In this document: positions 34,017-42,227 of the stretch, in pieces
Layout: the number at the start of each line of letters is the position of its first letter
Numbering within the stretch: position 1 is the stretch's first letter
Assembly: GCF_003003215.1 (NCBI RefSeq)
Contig: NZ_PVUF01000001.1
Location: 558,001 to 622,000 of the forward strand
Reading direction: 5' to 3'
Source: Tritonibacter scottomollicae
GTDB taxonomy: Bacteria > Pseudomonadota > Alphaproteobacteria > Rhodobacterales > Rhodobacteraceae
Length of the DNA: 64,000 nucleotides
Made by a program: the position numbers and the translations under genes
The notes under the pieces: generated by a model
What the model was told of the DNA's origin: nothing
The model's input: only the letters and a program-made list of their open reading frames with translations
The model's database searches: none

Positions 34017-34679
34017 ATGCGACGGATGATCTTTCTCGGCCTTGTGGGCGGGCTCGGCCTCACGGCGCTGCTGGCGCTTGGGGTCTGGCAGCTGCAGCGA
34101 CTGGCGTGGAAAAAAGATATCCTCGCCACCATCGAGACCCGCATCGCCGCCGCACCAGTGTCCTTGCCGGCGAATCCCGACCCGCAGACCGACCGATATC
34201 TTGCCGTGGCCACCGCAGGCGAAATCGCCCGGCAAGAGCTGCATGTGTTTTGGGTGACCGAAGCGCAGGGCGCTGGCTACCGGGTGATCTCCCCCTTTGT
34301 GACCGCGTCGGGCCGCCGGATCCTGCTGGACCGGGGCTATATTCGCGACGCAGAGAAGGACAGTGCCCGCACTGGCGGTCCGGTCGAAATCACCGGCAAC
34401 CTGCTGTGGCCGGACGAGGGCGATTGGACCACGCCGCCGCCGGAAGAAGACACCAATATTCTCTACGCCCGCGACATCGCCTATATGGCAGAGCGGCTGA
34501 ACACCGAGCCGCTGCTGGTGGTGCTGCGCGACGGGGCCGATACGCCCCGCCCGCTGCCGGTCTCCACCACGGGCATCCCGAACAACCATCTGCAATATGC
34601 CATCACGTGGTTTTCGCTCGCCCTGATCTGGGCTGCCATGACTGCCGCCTTTCTTTTGCGTACGCGCGCCAAAACCTGA
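34017..34679 (+). CDS. SURF1 family cytochrome oxidase biogenesis protein
   Basis: A 220-residue protein with membrane helices at both ends (IFLGLVGGLGLTALLALGVW and ITWFSLALIWAAMTAAFLL) and the SURF1 motifs WQLQRLAWK near the start, LLDRGYIR in the middle and IPNNHLQYAITWF near the end. It helps insert heme a or copper in subunit I. AGGAG at 34001-34005 precedes the ATG at 34017. No DUF983 gene separates it from ctaE here. Confidence 0.93.
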   Translation: MRRMIFLGLVGGLGLTALLALGVWQLQRLAWKKDILATIETRIAAAPVSLPANPDPQTDRYLAVATAGEIARQELHVFWVTEAQGAGYRVISPFVTASGRRILLDRGYIRDAEKDSARTGGPVEITGNLLWPDEGDWTTPPPEEDTNILYARDIAYMAERLNTEPLLVVLRDGADTPRPLPVSTTGIPNNHLQYAITWFSLALIWAAMTAAFLLRTRAKT

Positions 34680-34693
34680 CAGGAACTGACGCC

Positions 34694-36085
34694 ATGAAAT
34701 ACATCTCCACCCGCGGCCAAGCGCCGGAACTTACGTTTGAAGAGGCCATGCTCACAGGGCTTGCGCGTGATGGCGGGCTGTATGTCCCTGCCGAAATTCC
34801 GACGCTGTCCGCCGAGGATATCGCGGAGTTTGCGGGGCAGCCTTATGAAGAGGTTGCGTTCCGGGTGATGTGGCCCTTTGTCTCCGGCTCCTTCAGCGAA
34901 AGCGAGTTTCGGGAAATTATCGCCCGCGCCTATGCGGGGTTTGACCATGCCGCTCTTGCACCTCTGAAACAGCTTGGTGCCAATCACTTCCTGCTGGAAT
35001 TGTTCCATGGGCCCACGCTGGCGTTCAAGGATTTCGCCATGCAGCTCATCGGCCAGCTGTTCCAGACGGCGTTGAAGCGCCGCGGCGACAGCGTGACCAT
35101 CGTCGGGGCAACCTCCGGCGATACCGGCTCTGCGGCGATCGAGGCCTTTCGCGGGCTGGATGCGGTCAATGTGTTTATCATGTACCCGCATGGTCGCGTC
35201 TCCGAGGTGCAGCGCCGCCAGATGACCACGCCGACAGAGCCGAACGTTCATGCGCTTGCCGTGGATGGCGATTTTGACGACTGTCAGGCCGCTGTGAAGG
35301 ACATGTTCAACGACTTCGATTTTCGCGATTCGGTGCAGCTGGCCGGGGTGAACTCGATCAACTTCGCCCGTGTGCTGGCGCAAGTGGTCTATTACTTCAC
35401 CGCCGCCACCGCCCTCGGTGCGCCGCACCGCAAGGTTTCCTTCACCGTGCCCACCGGCAACTTCGGCGATATCTTTGCCGGCTTTATCGCCCGCCAGATG
35501 GGTTTGCCGATCGAACAGCTGGTGGTCGCCACCAACCAGAACGACATCCTGCACCGCTGCCTGTCCGGCGAAGGCTACTTCAAGGGCGAGACCATCCCCT
35601 CGATCTCGCCGTCGATGGACATCCAGGTCTCGTCGAACTTCGAACGCGCGCTGTTTTACGCCTATGGTCAGGACGGTAAGGCAGTGGCGCAGCTGATGGA
35701 CGAGCTGAAATCGGGCGGCGGCTTCAAGGTGTCCCAGGGCGCCATGCAGGCGCTGAGCGAGATTTACACCTCTGGTCGTGCCTCCGAAGAGGAGACGATG
35801 GCGACGATAAAATCCGAGGTGGCCTCCTCGGGGGAGCTTCTGTGCCCCCACGGTGCGGTCGGCGTGAAGGTTGCCAACGAGCATCTGAAAGACGGCGTGC
35901 CGATGGTGACGCTGGCCACCGCGCATCCGGCCAAGTTCCCGGCGGCGGTGGAAGACGCCTGCGGGGTGCATCCGCCTCTTCCCCCGCGCATGGCAGATCT
36001 GTATGAAAGATCGGAACGTGTGACCCGGATCGCCAATGATCTCGGCACAATCGAAGAACACATCAGAAAGCACATCGCCAATTGA
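34694..36085 (+). CDS. thrC: Threonine synthase
   Basis: A 463-residue PLP enzyme converting O-phosphohomoserine to threonine. The PLP lysine is in HGPTLAFKDFAMQ near residue 108. The phosphate-binding GATSGDTGSAA and the late PTGNFGDIFAGF are conserved. The ATG at 34694 (MKYISTRG) is the family start; the frame is open upstream only by chance. The stop overlaps the start of the M16 peptidase gene. Confidence 0.97.
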   Translation: MKYISTRGQAPELTFEEAMLTGLARDGGLYVPAEIPTLSAEDIAEFAGQPYEEVAFRVMWPFVSGSFSESEFREIIARAYAGFDHAALAPLKQLGANHFLLELFHGPTLAFKDFAMQLIGQLFQTALKRRGDSVTIVGATSGDTGSAAIEAFRGLDAVNVFIMYPHGRVSEVQRRQMTTPTEPNVHALAVDGDFDDCQAAVKDMFNDFDFRDSVQLAGVNSINFARVLAQVVYYFTAATALGAPHRKVSFTVPTGNFGDIFAGFIARQMGLPIEQLVVATNQNDILHRCLSGEGYFKGETIPSISPSMDIQVSSNFERALFYAYGQDGKAVAQLMDELKSGGGFKVSQGAMQALSEIYTSGRASEEETMATIKSEVASSGELLCPHGAVGVKVANEHLKDGVPMVTLATAHPAKFPAAVEDACGVHPPLPPRMADLYERSERVTRIANDLGTIEEHIRKHIAN

Positions 36086-37344
36086 CCGTTAAACAAGACA
36101 CCCTGCCGAACGGGTTTCGTATCGTCACTGAGTACATGCCGGGGCTGCAGTCTGCTGCTATCGGCATCTGGGTTTCGGCGGGCGCTCGTCACGAGCGGCT
36201 CGAACAGAATGGCATCGCCCATTTCCTGGAACACATGGCCTTCAAGGGGACCAAGCGGCGCAGCGCGTTGCAGATCGCCGAGGCCATCGAGGACGTGGGC
36301 GGCTATATCAACGCCTATACCAGCCGCGAGGTCACGGCCTATTACGCGCGGGTGCTCAAGGAAGATGTGGACCTTGCCTTTGATGTGATCTCCGACATCG
36401 TGCTGAACTCCATCTTCGATGACCGTGAGATCGAGGTGGAGCGCGGCGTGATCCTGCAGGAGATCGGCCAGACGCTGGACACACCCGACGACATCATCTT
36501 CGACTGGCTGCAGGAAGAAAGCTACCGTGATCAGGCCATTGGTCGCTCCATCCTCGGCCCGGCCGAGCGGGTGCGCAGCTTTTCCAAGGAAGACCTGCGC
36601 CGCTTTGTTGCCGAACACTATGGCCCCGGTCAAATGGTCCTGTCCGCCGCCGGTGCGGTGGATCATGACAAGCTGGTGAAAGCGGCGGAAGCGCTGTTTG
36701 GCGACCTGGAGCCAAAGCAGCAGGAAGGGGTTGAGACGGCGAGTTTTGTTGGTGGCGAGATGCGCCGCGACAAGGTGCTGGAGCAGGCCCATGTGGCACT
36801 GGCCTTCGAGAGCCCGAGCTACCGCGCAGATGACATCTACACCGCGCAGATCTATGCGGCAGCACTTGGCGGCGGCATGTCCTCGCGCCTGTTCCAGGAG
36901 GTGCGCGAGAAACGCGGCCTCTGCTACACGATCTTCTCGCAGGCGGGCGCTTATGAAGACACCGGCATGATGACCGTCTATGCGGGCACCTCCGGCGATC
37001 AGGTTTCCGATCTGGTGGGGATCACCGTGGACGAGCTGAAACGCGCCGCCGACGACATGTCGGATGCCGAGGTCGAACGCGCGCGCGCGCAGATGAAGGC
37101 GGGCATGCTGATGGGGCTGGAAAGCCCCTCCAACCGCGCCGAACGTCTGGCCCGTCTGGTGCAGATCTGGGATCGTGTGCCGACGCTGGAGGCGACGGTG
37201 GCAAAGATCGACGCGGTCACCACCGCCGATGTGCGCGCCATGGCGGCACAAATCTCGCGCGAGGCTCCGGCTGCGCTTGCCCTCTACGGACCGGTGGCTG
37301 ACGCCCCGAGCCTGGAGGAGATTGCCCGGAGGCGTGCGGCCTGA
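36082..37344 (+). CDS. M16 family zinc peptidase (mitochondrial-processing-peptidase-like)
   Basis: A 420-residue M16 peptidase with the inverted zinc motif HFLEHMAFKGT (HxxEH) near residue 47 and the distal Glu in VERGVILQEIGQ near 122. The C-terminal half has the family SSRLFQEVREKRGLCY. It resembles the bacterial relatives of the beta subunit of mitochondrial processing peptidase. The start is a TTG that overlaps the thrC stop (TTGA), and the next gene overlaps its stop by one base, so thrC-M16-GNAT is a coupled unit. Confidence 0.92.
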   Translation: MTVKQDTLPNGFRIVTEYMPGLQSAAIGIWVSAGARHERLEQNGIAHFLEHMAFKGTKRRSALQIAEAIEDVGGYINAYTSREVTAYYARVLKEDVDLAFDVISDIVLNSIFDDREIEVERGVILQEIGQTLDTPDDIIFDWLQEESYRDQAIGRSILGPAERVRSFSKEDLRRFVAEHYGPGQMVLSAAGAVDHDKLVKAAEALFGDLEPKQQEGVETASFVGGEMRRDKVLEQAHVALAFESPSYRADDIYTAQIYAAALGGGMSSRLFQEVREKRGLCYTIFSQAGAYEDTGMMTVYAGTSGDQVSDLVGITVDELKRAADDMSDAEVERARAQMKAGMLMGLESPSNRAERLARLVQIWDRVPTLEATVAKIDAVTTADVRAMAAQISREAPAALALYGPVADAPSLEEIARRRAA

Positions 37345-37934
37345 TGCTTCTGTCCCGTCGGACGCTTAAACTGGAGACGGAGCGCTTGACGCTCCGGCTG
37401 CCGGTGCATGCAGATTTCCGGCGATGGGCCTCACTGCGTCAGCAAAGCCAGGCCGCGCTGGTGCCCTGGGAACCCGCGTGGTCCCCGGATCATCTGAGCC
37501 GAAAGTCCTTCACCAACCGGGTCTATTGGGCCAAACGCTCTACTGCGCAGGGCTCTGCCATGCCGCTGTTCCTGTTCCGTCGCGAGGATGATGCGCTGGT
37601 CGGGGCCATCACGCTCGACAATATTCGCCGGGGACCGGCCATGGCGGGGACGATTGGCTATTGGACCGGCACCCGTTTTGCGCGCAGAGGCTACATGCGC
37701 GAGGCAATCGGCGCCGTGGTCCACCACGCCTTCACCCGGCTTGATCTGAGCCGCATCGAAGCCGCCTGCCTGCCGGAAAATGCCGCCTCGCGCGGGCTGT
37801 TGGAGCGGTCCGGCTTCAAATACGAGGGCGTCGCGCAATCCTACCTGCAAATCAACGGGCGCTGGCGCACTCATGTGCTTTATTCTGCGCTGCGTAGCGA
37901 CCGGCGGGGCAAGACCATGGTTGGTCAGGCCTGA
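37344..37934 (+). CDS. GNAT acetyltransferase, RimJ/RimL-like
   Basis: A 196-residue N-acetyltransferase. It begins TLKLETERLTLRLP and contains the acetyl-CoA-binding region GTRFARRGYMREAIGAVVHHAF, then EAACLPENAASRGLLERSGF. RimJ/RimL types acetylate protein N-termini, including ribosomal proteins. It overlaps the M16 stop by one base (TGATG), so it is translated from the same message. Confidence 0.9.
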   Translation: MLLSRRTLKLETERLTLRLPVHADFRRWASLRQQSQAALVPWEPAWSPDHLSRKSFTNRVYWAKRSTAQGSAMPLFLFRREDDALVGAITLDNIRRGPAMAGTIGYWTGTRFARRGYMREAIGAVVHHAFTRLDLSRIEAACLPENAASRGLLERSGFKYEGVAQSYLQINGRWRTHVLYSALRSDRRGKTMVGQA

Positions 37935-38274
37935 GCCTGCCGCCATAGTTCCACTGCGCAACTCACGTAAAGATCACGGTGCGTTCACGAAAATGGGAAT
38001 GGCGCAGCGCAGTTTTTACGTGATGATCCCGGTTCAGCAGATAAACTCTACCTGTGCGAGTGATGTGGTGAACTGTATCCTTGGCTGACAAAGCCAAACG
38101 GCTGGTGCGGTCTCCAGACAGGAGCCCCGCGCCAGTCTACTTGTTCCAACCGTCATGATTTCCTGAGATCAGAGCAAACCGGTATCGCGCCTCTGGCGTT
38201 CAGTTGCGCGTGGTGCGACCTCGCGGCCCGACTGTGGGCTTGCCTTTGCTGTGCAGATTGCCGATGCAGTGTTC
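37935..38274. other. Intergenic gap GNAT-FAD oxidase
   Basis: This 340-base stretch has no convincing coding frame. A small hairpin TTGGCT-GACAA-AGCCAA lies at 38081-38097 without a T-run. I see no other structure. It presumably holds the promoter of the oxidase gene. Confidence 0.4.
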
Positions 38275-39696
38275 ATGAGCCTCAAACCCGCAGATCCCGC
38301 CTTTCTCGATGCGCTCTCGGCCCGCCTTCCGGCGGACACGCTGCGCACGCCCGAAACCCGCTATCTGGAAGAGCCCCGCGGGCGCTATAAGGGGCAAGCC
38401 GCTGCCGTGGCGCTGCCCCGAAATGTCGACGAGGTCGCCGAAATTATCCGCGCGGCCCACGCGGCGCATATCGGGGTGATCCCTTACGGCGGTGGCACCG
38501 GGCTGGTCGGCGGGCAGGTGATGCCTGACGGACCTGCGCCGATACTGATGTCTACCGAGCGCATGCGCCAGATCCGTGCCAGCTATCCGGCGGAGAACGT
38601 GATCATCGCCGAGGCGGGCGCGGTGCTGGCCGATGTGCAAGCTGCCGCAACTGAGGTGGGGCGTCTGTTCCCGCTGTCCCTCGCTGCCGAAGGTACGGCC
38701 CGGATAGGGGGGAACCTTGCGACCAACGCGGGCGGTGTGAATGTCCTGCGCTATGGCAACGCCCGCGATCTTTGCCTCGGTCTGGAGGCCGTCCTGCCGA
38801 CAGGAGAGATCTGGCACGGGCTGTCGCGCCTGCGAAAGGACAACACCGGGTATGACCTGCGGAACCTGTTGATCGGGGCCGAAGGAACCCTCGGTATCAT
38901 CACCGCTGCGGCGCTGAAGCTCTCGCCAATCCCTGCAAGCCCGGGCACGGCCATTTTCACCATTCGCGATCCCGCAGCTGCGATAGAGCTGCTGAGCCTT
39001 GCCCGCGATGCCGTGGGGGAGGGTGTGAGTGCCTTTGAGCTTATCCACCGTCAGGGTCTGGAGTTTCTCGCCGAGACATTGCCGGATCTGCGGCAGCCGT
39101 TCGAGACACATCCCGAGTGGTGCGTGCTGATCGAACTTGGCCTCGGCAAGGGGCAGGATGCAGAGGAGGCGCTGGCAGACCTGTTCGGGGCGGCCATGGA
39201 GGCTGGTCTGTCCGACGATGGTGTCATCGCTCAGTCCGAGGCACAGCGGCTGTCGCTCTGGTCTCTGCGAGAGCACATCCCGGAGGCCAATCGGCGCATC
39301 GGGTCGATCTCCAGTCATGATATCTCCGTGCCGATCTCCCGTATTCCGGAGTTCATTCCGGCAGGCTGGGCGGCGATCGCCGACCTTGAGCCAAGTCTGC
39401 GGATCAACTGCTTCGGCCACCTTGGCGACGGCAACCTGCACTACAACGTCTTCCCCGGCGCCGGCGAGACGCGTGCTGACTTTGAGCATCTGCGCGGCGA
39501 GGTGAAGCGGATCATTCATGATCTGGTGTTCGAGTTCGGTGGGTCCGTGAGTGCAGAGCACGGCATTGGCCGACTGAAGGTCAGTGATCTTGACCGCTAT
39601 GGCGATCCGACCAAACTGGCGGCCATGCGCGCGATCAAGAACGCCCTTGATCCACACGGCATCATGAACCCGGGCGCGGTGGTTCCGGGTCTCTGA
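38275..39696 (+). CDS. FAD-linked oxidase (D-2-hydroxyacid dehydrogenase type)
   Basis: A 473-residue flavoprotein of the GlcD/D-lactate dehydrogenase family. The PCMH-type FAD domain includes IPYGGGTGLVGGQVMP (about residues 71-86), TARIGGNLATNAGGVNVLRYG and LLIGAEGTLGIIT. The C-terminal cap ends with NCFGHLGDGNLHYNVFPG and VSAEHGIGRLK, typical of D-2-hydroxyglutarate or D-lactate dehydrogenases. The substrate is not certain. ATG 38275 (MSLKPADPA) is preferred to the GTG at 38251. Confidence 0.9.
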   Translation: MSLKPADPAFLDALSARLPADTLRTPETRYLEEPRGRYKGQAAAVALPRNVDEVAEIIRAAHAAHIGVIPYGGGTGLVGGQVMPDGPAPILMSTERMRQIRASYPAENVIIAEAGAVLADVQAAATEVGRLFPLSLAAEGTARIGGNLATNAGGVNVLRYGNARDLCLGLEAVLPTGEIWHGLSRLRKDNTGYDLRNLLIGAEGTLGIITAAALKLSPIPASPGTAIFTIRDPAAAIELLSLARDAVGEGVSAFELIHRQGLEFLAETLPDLRQPFETHPEWCVLIELGLGKGQDAEEALADLFGAAMEAGLSDDGVIAQSEAQRLSLWSLREHIPEANRRIGSISSHDISVPISRIPEFIPAGWAAIADLEPSLRINCFGHLGDGNLHYNVFPGAGETRADFEHLRGEVKRIIHDLVFEFGGSVSAEHGIGRLKVSDLDRYGDPTKLAAMRAIKNALDPHGIMNPGAVVPGL

Positions 39697-39715
39697 TCCG
39701 ACAGGCGCAAACCGC

Positions 39716-39743
39716 AAAAAAAAGGGGAGCCCGGAGGCTCCCC
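39716..39743 (-). terminator. Intrinsic terminator of the fasciclin gene
   Basis: GGGGAGCC (39724-39731) pairs with GGCTCCCC (39736-39743) around CGGA. The A-run 39716-39723 gives a strong T-run on the minus strand, 40 bases past the fasciclin stop. Confidence 0.9.
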
Positions 39744-39782
39744 TGTCGTACATATCGCTAGATCCGTGAGTGTGGCCGGGTC

Positions 39783-40265
39783 TTAGCTTCCCGGCATGAT
39801 GACCTTGTCGATCACATGGATGACGCCATTCGACGCCTCGATGTCGGCCTGGATCACAGAAGCCTCATCGACCATTGCACCACCTTCAATCTTCACGGTG
39901 ACCTCTTGGCCTTGAACCGTTGCGGCCATCATGCCGTCGGTCAGATCGGAGGACATCACCTTGCCGGGCACCACGTGGTAGGTGAGGATGGACACCAGCT
40001 GGTCCTTGTTTTCCGGCTTCAGCAGCGTTTCCACGGTGCCGTCGGGCAGCGCCTCAAACGCAGCATCGGTCGGGGCGAAGACAGTGAACGGCCCGTCGCC
40101 TTTCAGCGTGTCCACCAGATCAGCCGCGGTTACGGCGGCGACCAGAGTTTCGAAGTCGTCGTTGCCTGCGGCAATGTCGACGATATCCTTGGAATGACCA
40201 TCAGCAAAGGCAGCGGTGGCGAGGGCGAAGCTTGCAACGGTACCAAAAGCGATCTTGCGGAACAT
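39783..40265 (-). CDS. Fasciclin (FAS1) domain secreted protein
   Basis: A 160-residue protein with signal peptide [21 protein letters not shown] and a single FAS1 domain: [38 protein letters not shown] and the C-terminal [15 protein letters not shown]. Such proteins are exported, cell-surface or periplasmic, and thought to mediate adhesion or polymer-associated functions. It is a single-gene unit with its own terminator. The ATG at 40265 begins the signal peptide; the frame extends upstream without similarity. Confidence 0.93.
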   Translation of the reverse strand: MFRKIAFGTVASFALATAAFADGHSKDIVDIAAGNDDFETLVAAVTAADLVDTLKGDGPFTVFAPTDAAFEALPDGTVETLLKPENKDQLVSILTYHVVPGKVMSSDLTDGMMAATVQGQEVTVKIEGGAMVDEASVIQADIEASNGVIHVIDKVIMPGS

Positions 40266-40384
40266 GAAAACTCTCCTGTCATTTGTATCACTGAGGACGC
40301 CGCAACCGCGACATCTGTGGGGTACAACGAGACAGGCGCCGTTTTGGATGTGGCGGATGTTTGCCGGTTGAGATTTGACCCATG

Positions 40385-40413
40385 AAAAAAGCCCCCTAAG
40401 CAGGGAGCTTTTT
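40385..40413 (-). terminator. Intrinsic terminator of apt
   Basis: AAAAAGCCCCCT (40386-40397) pairs with AGGGAGCTTTTT (40402-40413) with one mismatch. It gives a T-run on the minus strand about 80 bases past the apt stop. Confidence 0.8.
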
Positions 40414-40493
40414 GAATTTCCAGTCACAGATGCGTGTGCACCTGTGATCCTGTGTGAGAATTCGCTGCTGATCCAGCGGCTTTTATGCGGCGT

Positions 40494-41033
40494 TCAGAGA
40501 CCGTCGAATTCGCACAGGACATGCACATCCATCCCAAGCTCTTCGAGATGTTTGCGGCCGCCCAGCTCGGGCAGATCAATGATGAAGGCGCAGGAGATGA
40601 TCTCGCCACCGAGCTTTTCGATCAGTTTGATCCCGGCGCCGGCGGTGCCACCGGTTGCCAGAAGGTCATCGACCACGAGGATTTTCTCACCTGCCTGGAT
40701 CGCGTCCTTGTGCAGTTCGACCACGGCCTCGCCATACTCCAGCTTGTATTCCTGGCTGATGGTTGCGCCGGGCAGTTTGCCCTTTTTGCGGATCGGGACA
40801 AAGCCGGTGCCCAGCTGGTGGGCGATCGCCCCGCCGAGGATGAAGCCGCGCGCCTCAAGCCCGACCACCTTGTCGATGCGCTGGCCCGCGTAGGGGTGCA
40901 ACATCTGGTCCACCGCCATTCGAAATCCGCGCGGGTCGGCGAATAATGTGGTGACATCCCGGAACATGATCCCTTCATGCGGGAAATCGACAATAGTGCG
41001 GATGTAGTCCTTGACGGTCTTCGTCTTGTTCAT
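40494..41033 (-). CDS. apt: Adenine phosphoribosyltransferase
   Basis: A 179-residue salvage enzyme turning adenine and PRPP into AMP. It begins [18 protein letters not shown], with the early [11 protein letters not shown] motif, [14 protein letters not shown], and the PRPP-binding [15 protein letters not shown] near residue 125. The ATG at 41033 is the family start. The gene lies downstream of mtnP on the same strand. Both act on adenine: MtnP releases it and Apt salvages it. Confidence 0.97.
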   Translation of the reverse strand: MNKTKTVKDYIRTIVDFPHEGIMFRDVTTLFADPRGFRMAVDQMLHPYAGQRIDKVVGLEARGFILGGAIAHQLGTGFVPIRKKGKLPGATISQEYKLEYGEAVVELHKDAIQAGEKILVVDDLLATGGTAGAGIKLIEKLGGEIISCAFIIDLPELGGRKHLEELGMDVHVLCEFDGL

Positions 41034-41249
41034 GGGCGTGTAATCCCTGGCTTTGCTTCGTGATCGGCGCGCCCGACACTCTAGGTCATTCCGAGGGCGC
41101 CGCGCCGGTGCGGTTTGACCGAAGCACGTCCGCCATGCAAGCGTCAACGCCTGGCGGGCGCCCCAATATCCCTTTACAAAAGGCTCAGGCGCCTGACGTG
41201 GGTTGCGCGCGCGGGCGCCCGGCCCCTTTGCTCACGGCCTGTGCTCAGA

Positions 41250-42125
41250 TCAGCCAAGCACCCGGCCTGCAACCGCATCCAGCTTGGCCACAAGCGCCGG
41301 GTCGCGCTTCTCCGGCGCGGTCATGATGGCATACTCCAGCGCCCGGTCACATTGATGAGGGCAGGGCGCGCGTTCGGCGCCAAGAAGCGCTGGGAGCCCC
41401 TTCACCAAGGCGCGCCCTTTGTCGGAGTTGCCCTGCAGCGTGCCGATGATCTCGGTGATATCCACTGCGCCGTGATCGGGGTGCCAGCTGTCAAAATCGG
41501 TGACCATGGCGATGGAGGCATAGCACAGCTCCGCTTCGCGGGCGAGTTTGGCCTCCGGCATGTTGGTCATGCCGATCACATCCGCGCCCCAGACCTCGCG
41601 GTACATCTTTGATTCCGCCATCGAGGAGAACTGCGGCCCCTCCATCGCCAGATAGGTGCCGCCGCGGTGGGTCTTGATGCCAGCGGCGCGGGCGGCCTCT
41701 GAGCAGGCATCGCTCAGACGCGGGCAGGTGGGATGCGCCACCGAGACATGGGCAACGCAGCCGGAGGCAAAAAAGCTCTTTTCGCGGGCAAAGGTCCGGT
41801 CGATGAACTGGTCGACAATGACAAAATCCCCCGGCGCCATCTCCTCGCGGAAGGAGCCGCAGGCGGAGACCGAGATCACGTCTGTTGCGCCCAGTCGTTT
41901 CAGCGCGTCGATATTGGCGCGGTAGGGCACATCGGTGGGGCTATGCACATGGCCGCGCCCGTGGCGGGGCAGAAAGGCCATCTTCACGCCATCAAAGCGT
42001 CCGGTCAGGATCTGGTCGGAGGGTGTGCCCCAGGGGCTGTCGACCGTGGTCCATTCCGCGCCCTCCAGCCCGTCGATGTCGTAAATTCCAGAGCCGCCGA
42101 TCACGGCAATCATGGTCTCGGTCAT
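41250..42125 (-). CDS. mtnP: S-methyl-5'-thioadenosine phosphorylase
   Basis: A 291-residue phosphorylase that splits methylthioadenosine into adenine and methylthioribose-1-phosphate in methionine salvage. Conserved parts are AVIGGSGIYDIDGLE at the start, FLPRHGRGHVHSPTDVPYRANI near residue 52, and YLAMEGPQFSSMAES with MTNMPEAKLAREAELCYA later. It forms a functional pair with the apt gene 216 bases downstream. Confidence 0.95.
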   Translation of the reverse strand: MTETMIAVIGGSGIYDIDGLEGAEWTTVDSPWGTPSDQILTGRFDGVKMAFLPRHGRGHVHSPTDVPYRANIDALKRLGATDVISVSACGSFREEMAPGDFVIVDQFIDRTFAREKSFFASGCVAHVSVAHPTCPRLSDACSEAARAAGIKTHRGGTYLAMEGPQFSSMAESKMYREVWGADVIGMTNMPEAKLAREAELCYASIAMVTDFDSWHPDHGAVDITEIIGTLQGNSDKGRALVKGLPALLGAERAPCPHQCDRALEYAIMTAPEKRDPALVAKLDAVAGRVLG

Positions 42126-42193
42126 ATGGATCTCTCCTGCGGGTGTTTGCCGAGCTATGGCCGAGGGCGGCGCTGTTTGGCAAGCGTGGGATG

Positions 42194-42224
42194 CCTCCGG
42201 CGGAGGTATTTGGGAAAAGATGAA
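42194..42224 (+). repeat. Short intergenic repeat, copy 3
   Basis: The hairpin CCTCCGGCGGAGG is identical to copies 1 and 2. The following segment reads TATTTGGGAAAAGATGAA, so two T's have become G and the T-run is lost. It ends 3 bases past the stop of the minus-strand gene at 42228, the same relation seen for copy 2. Confidence 0.8.
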
Positions 42225-42227
42225 GGC

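Noticed and set aside
34481-36073. 530-codon open frame on the minus strand opposite thrC
   Set aside because: thrC has the PLP-lysine motif and normal length; the antisense frame is composition noise.
38200-39753. 517-codon open frame on the minus strand
   Set aside because: It is antisense to the FAD-linked oxidase, which has clear flavin motifs. The antisense protein has biased composition.
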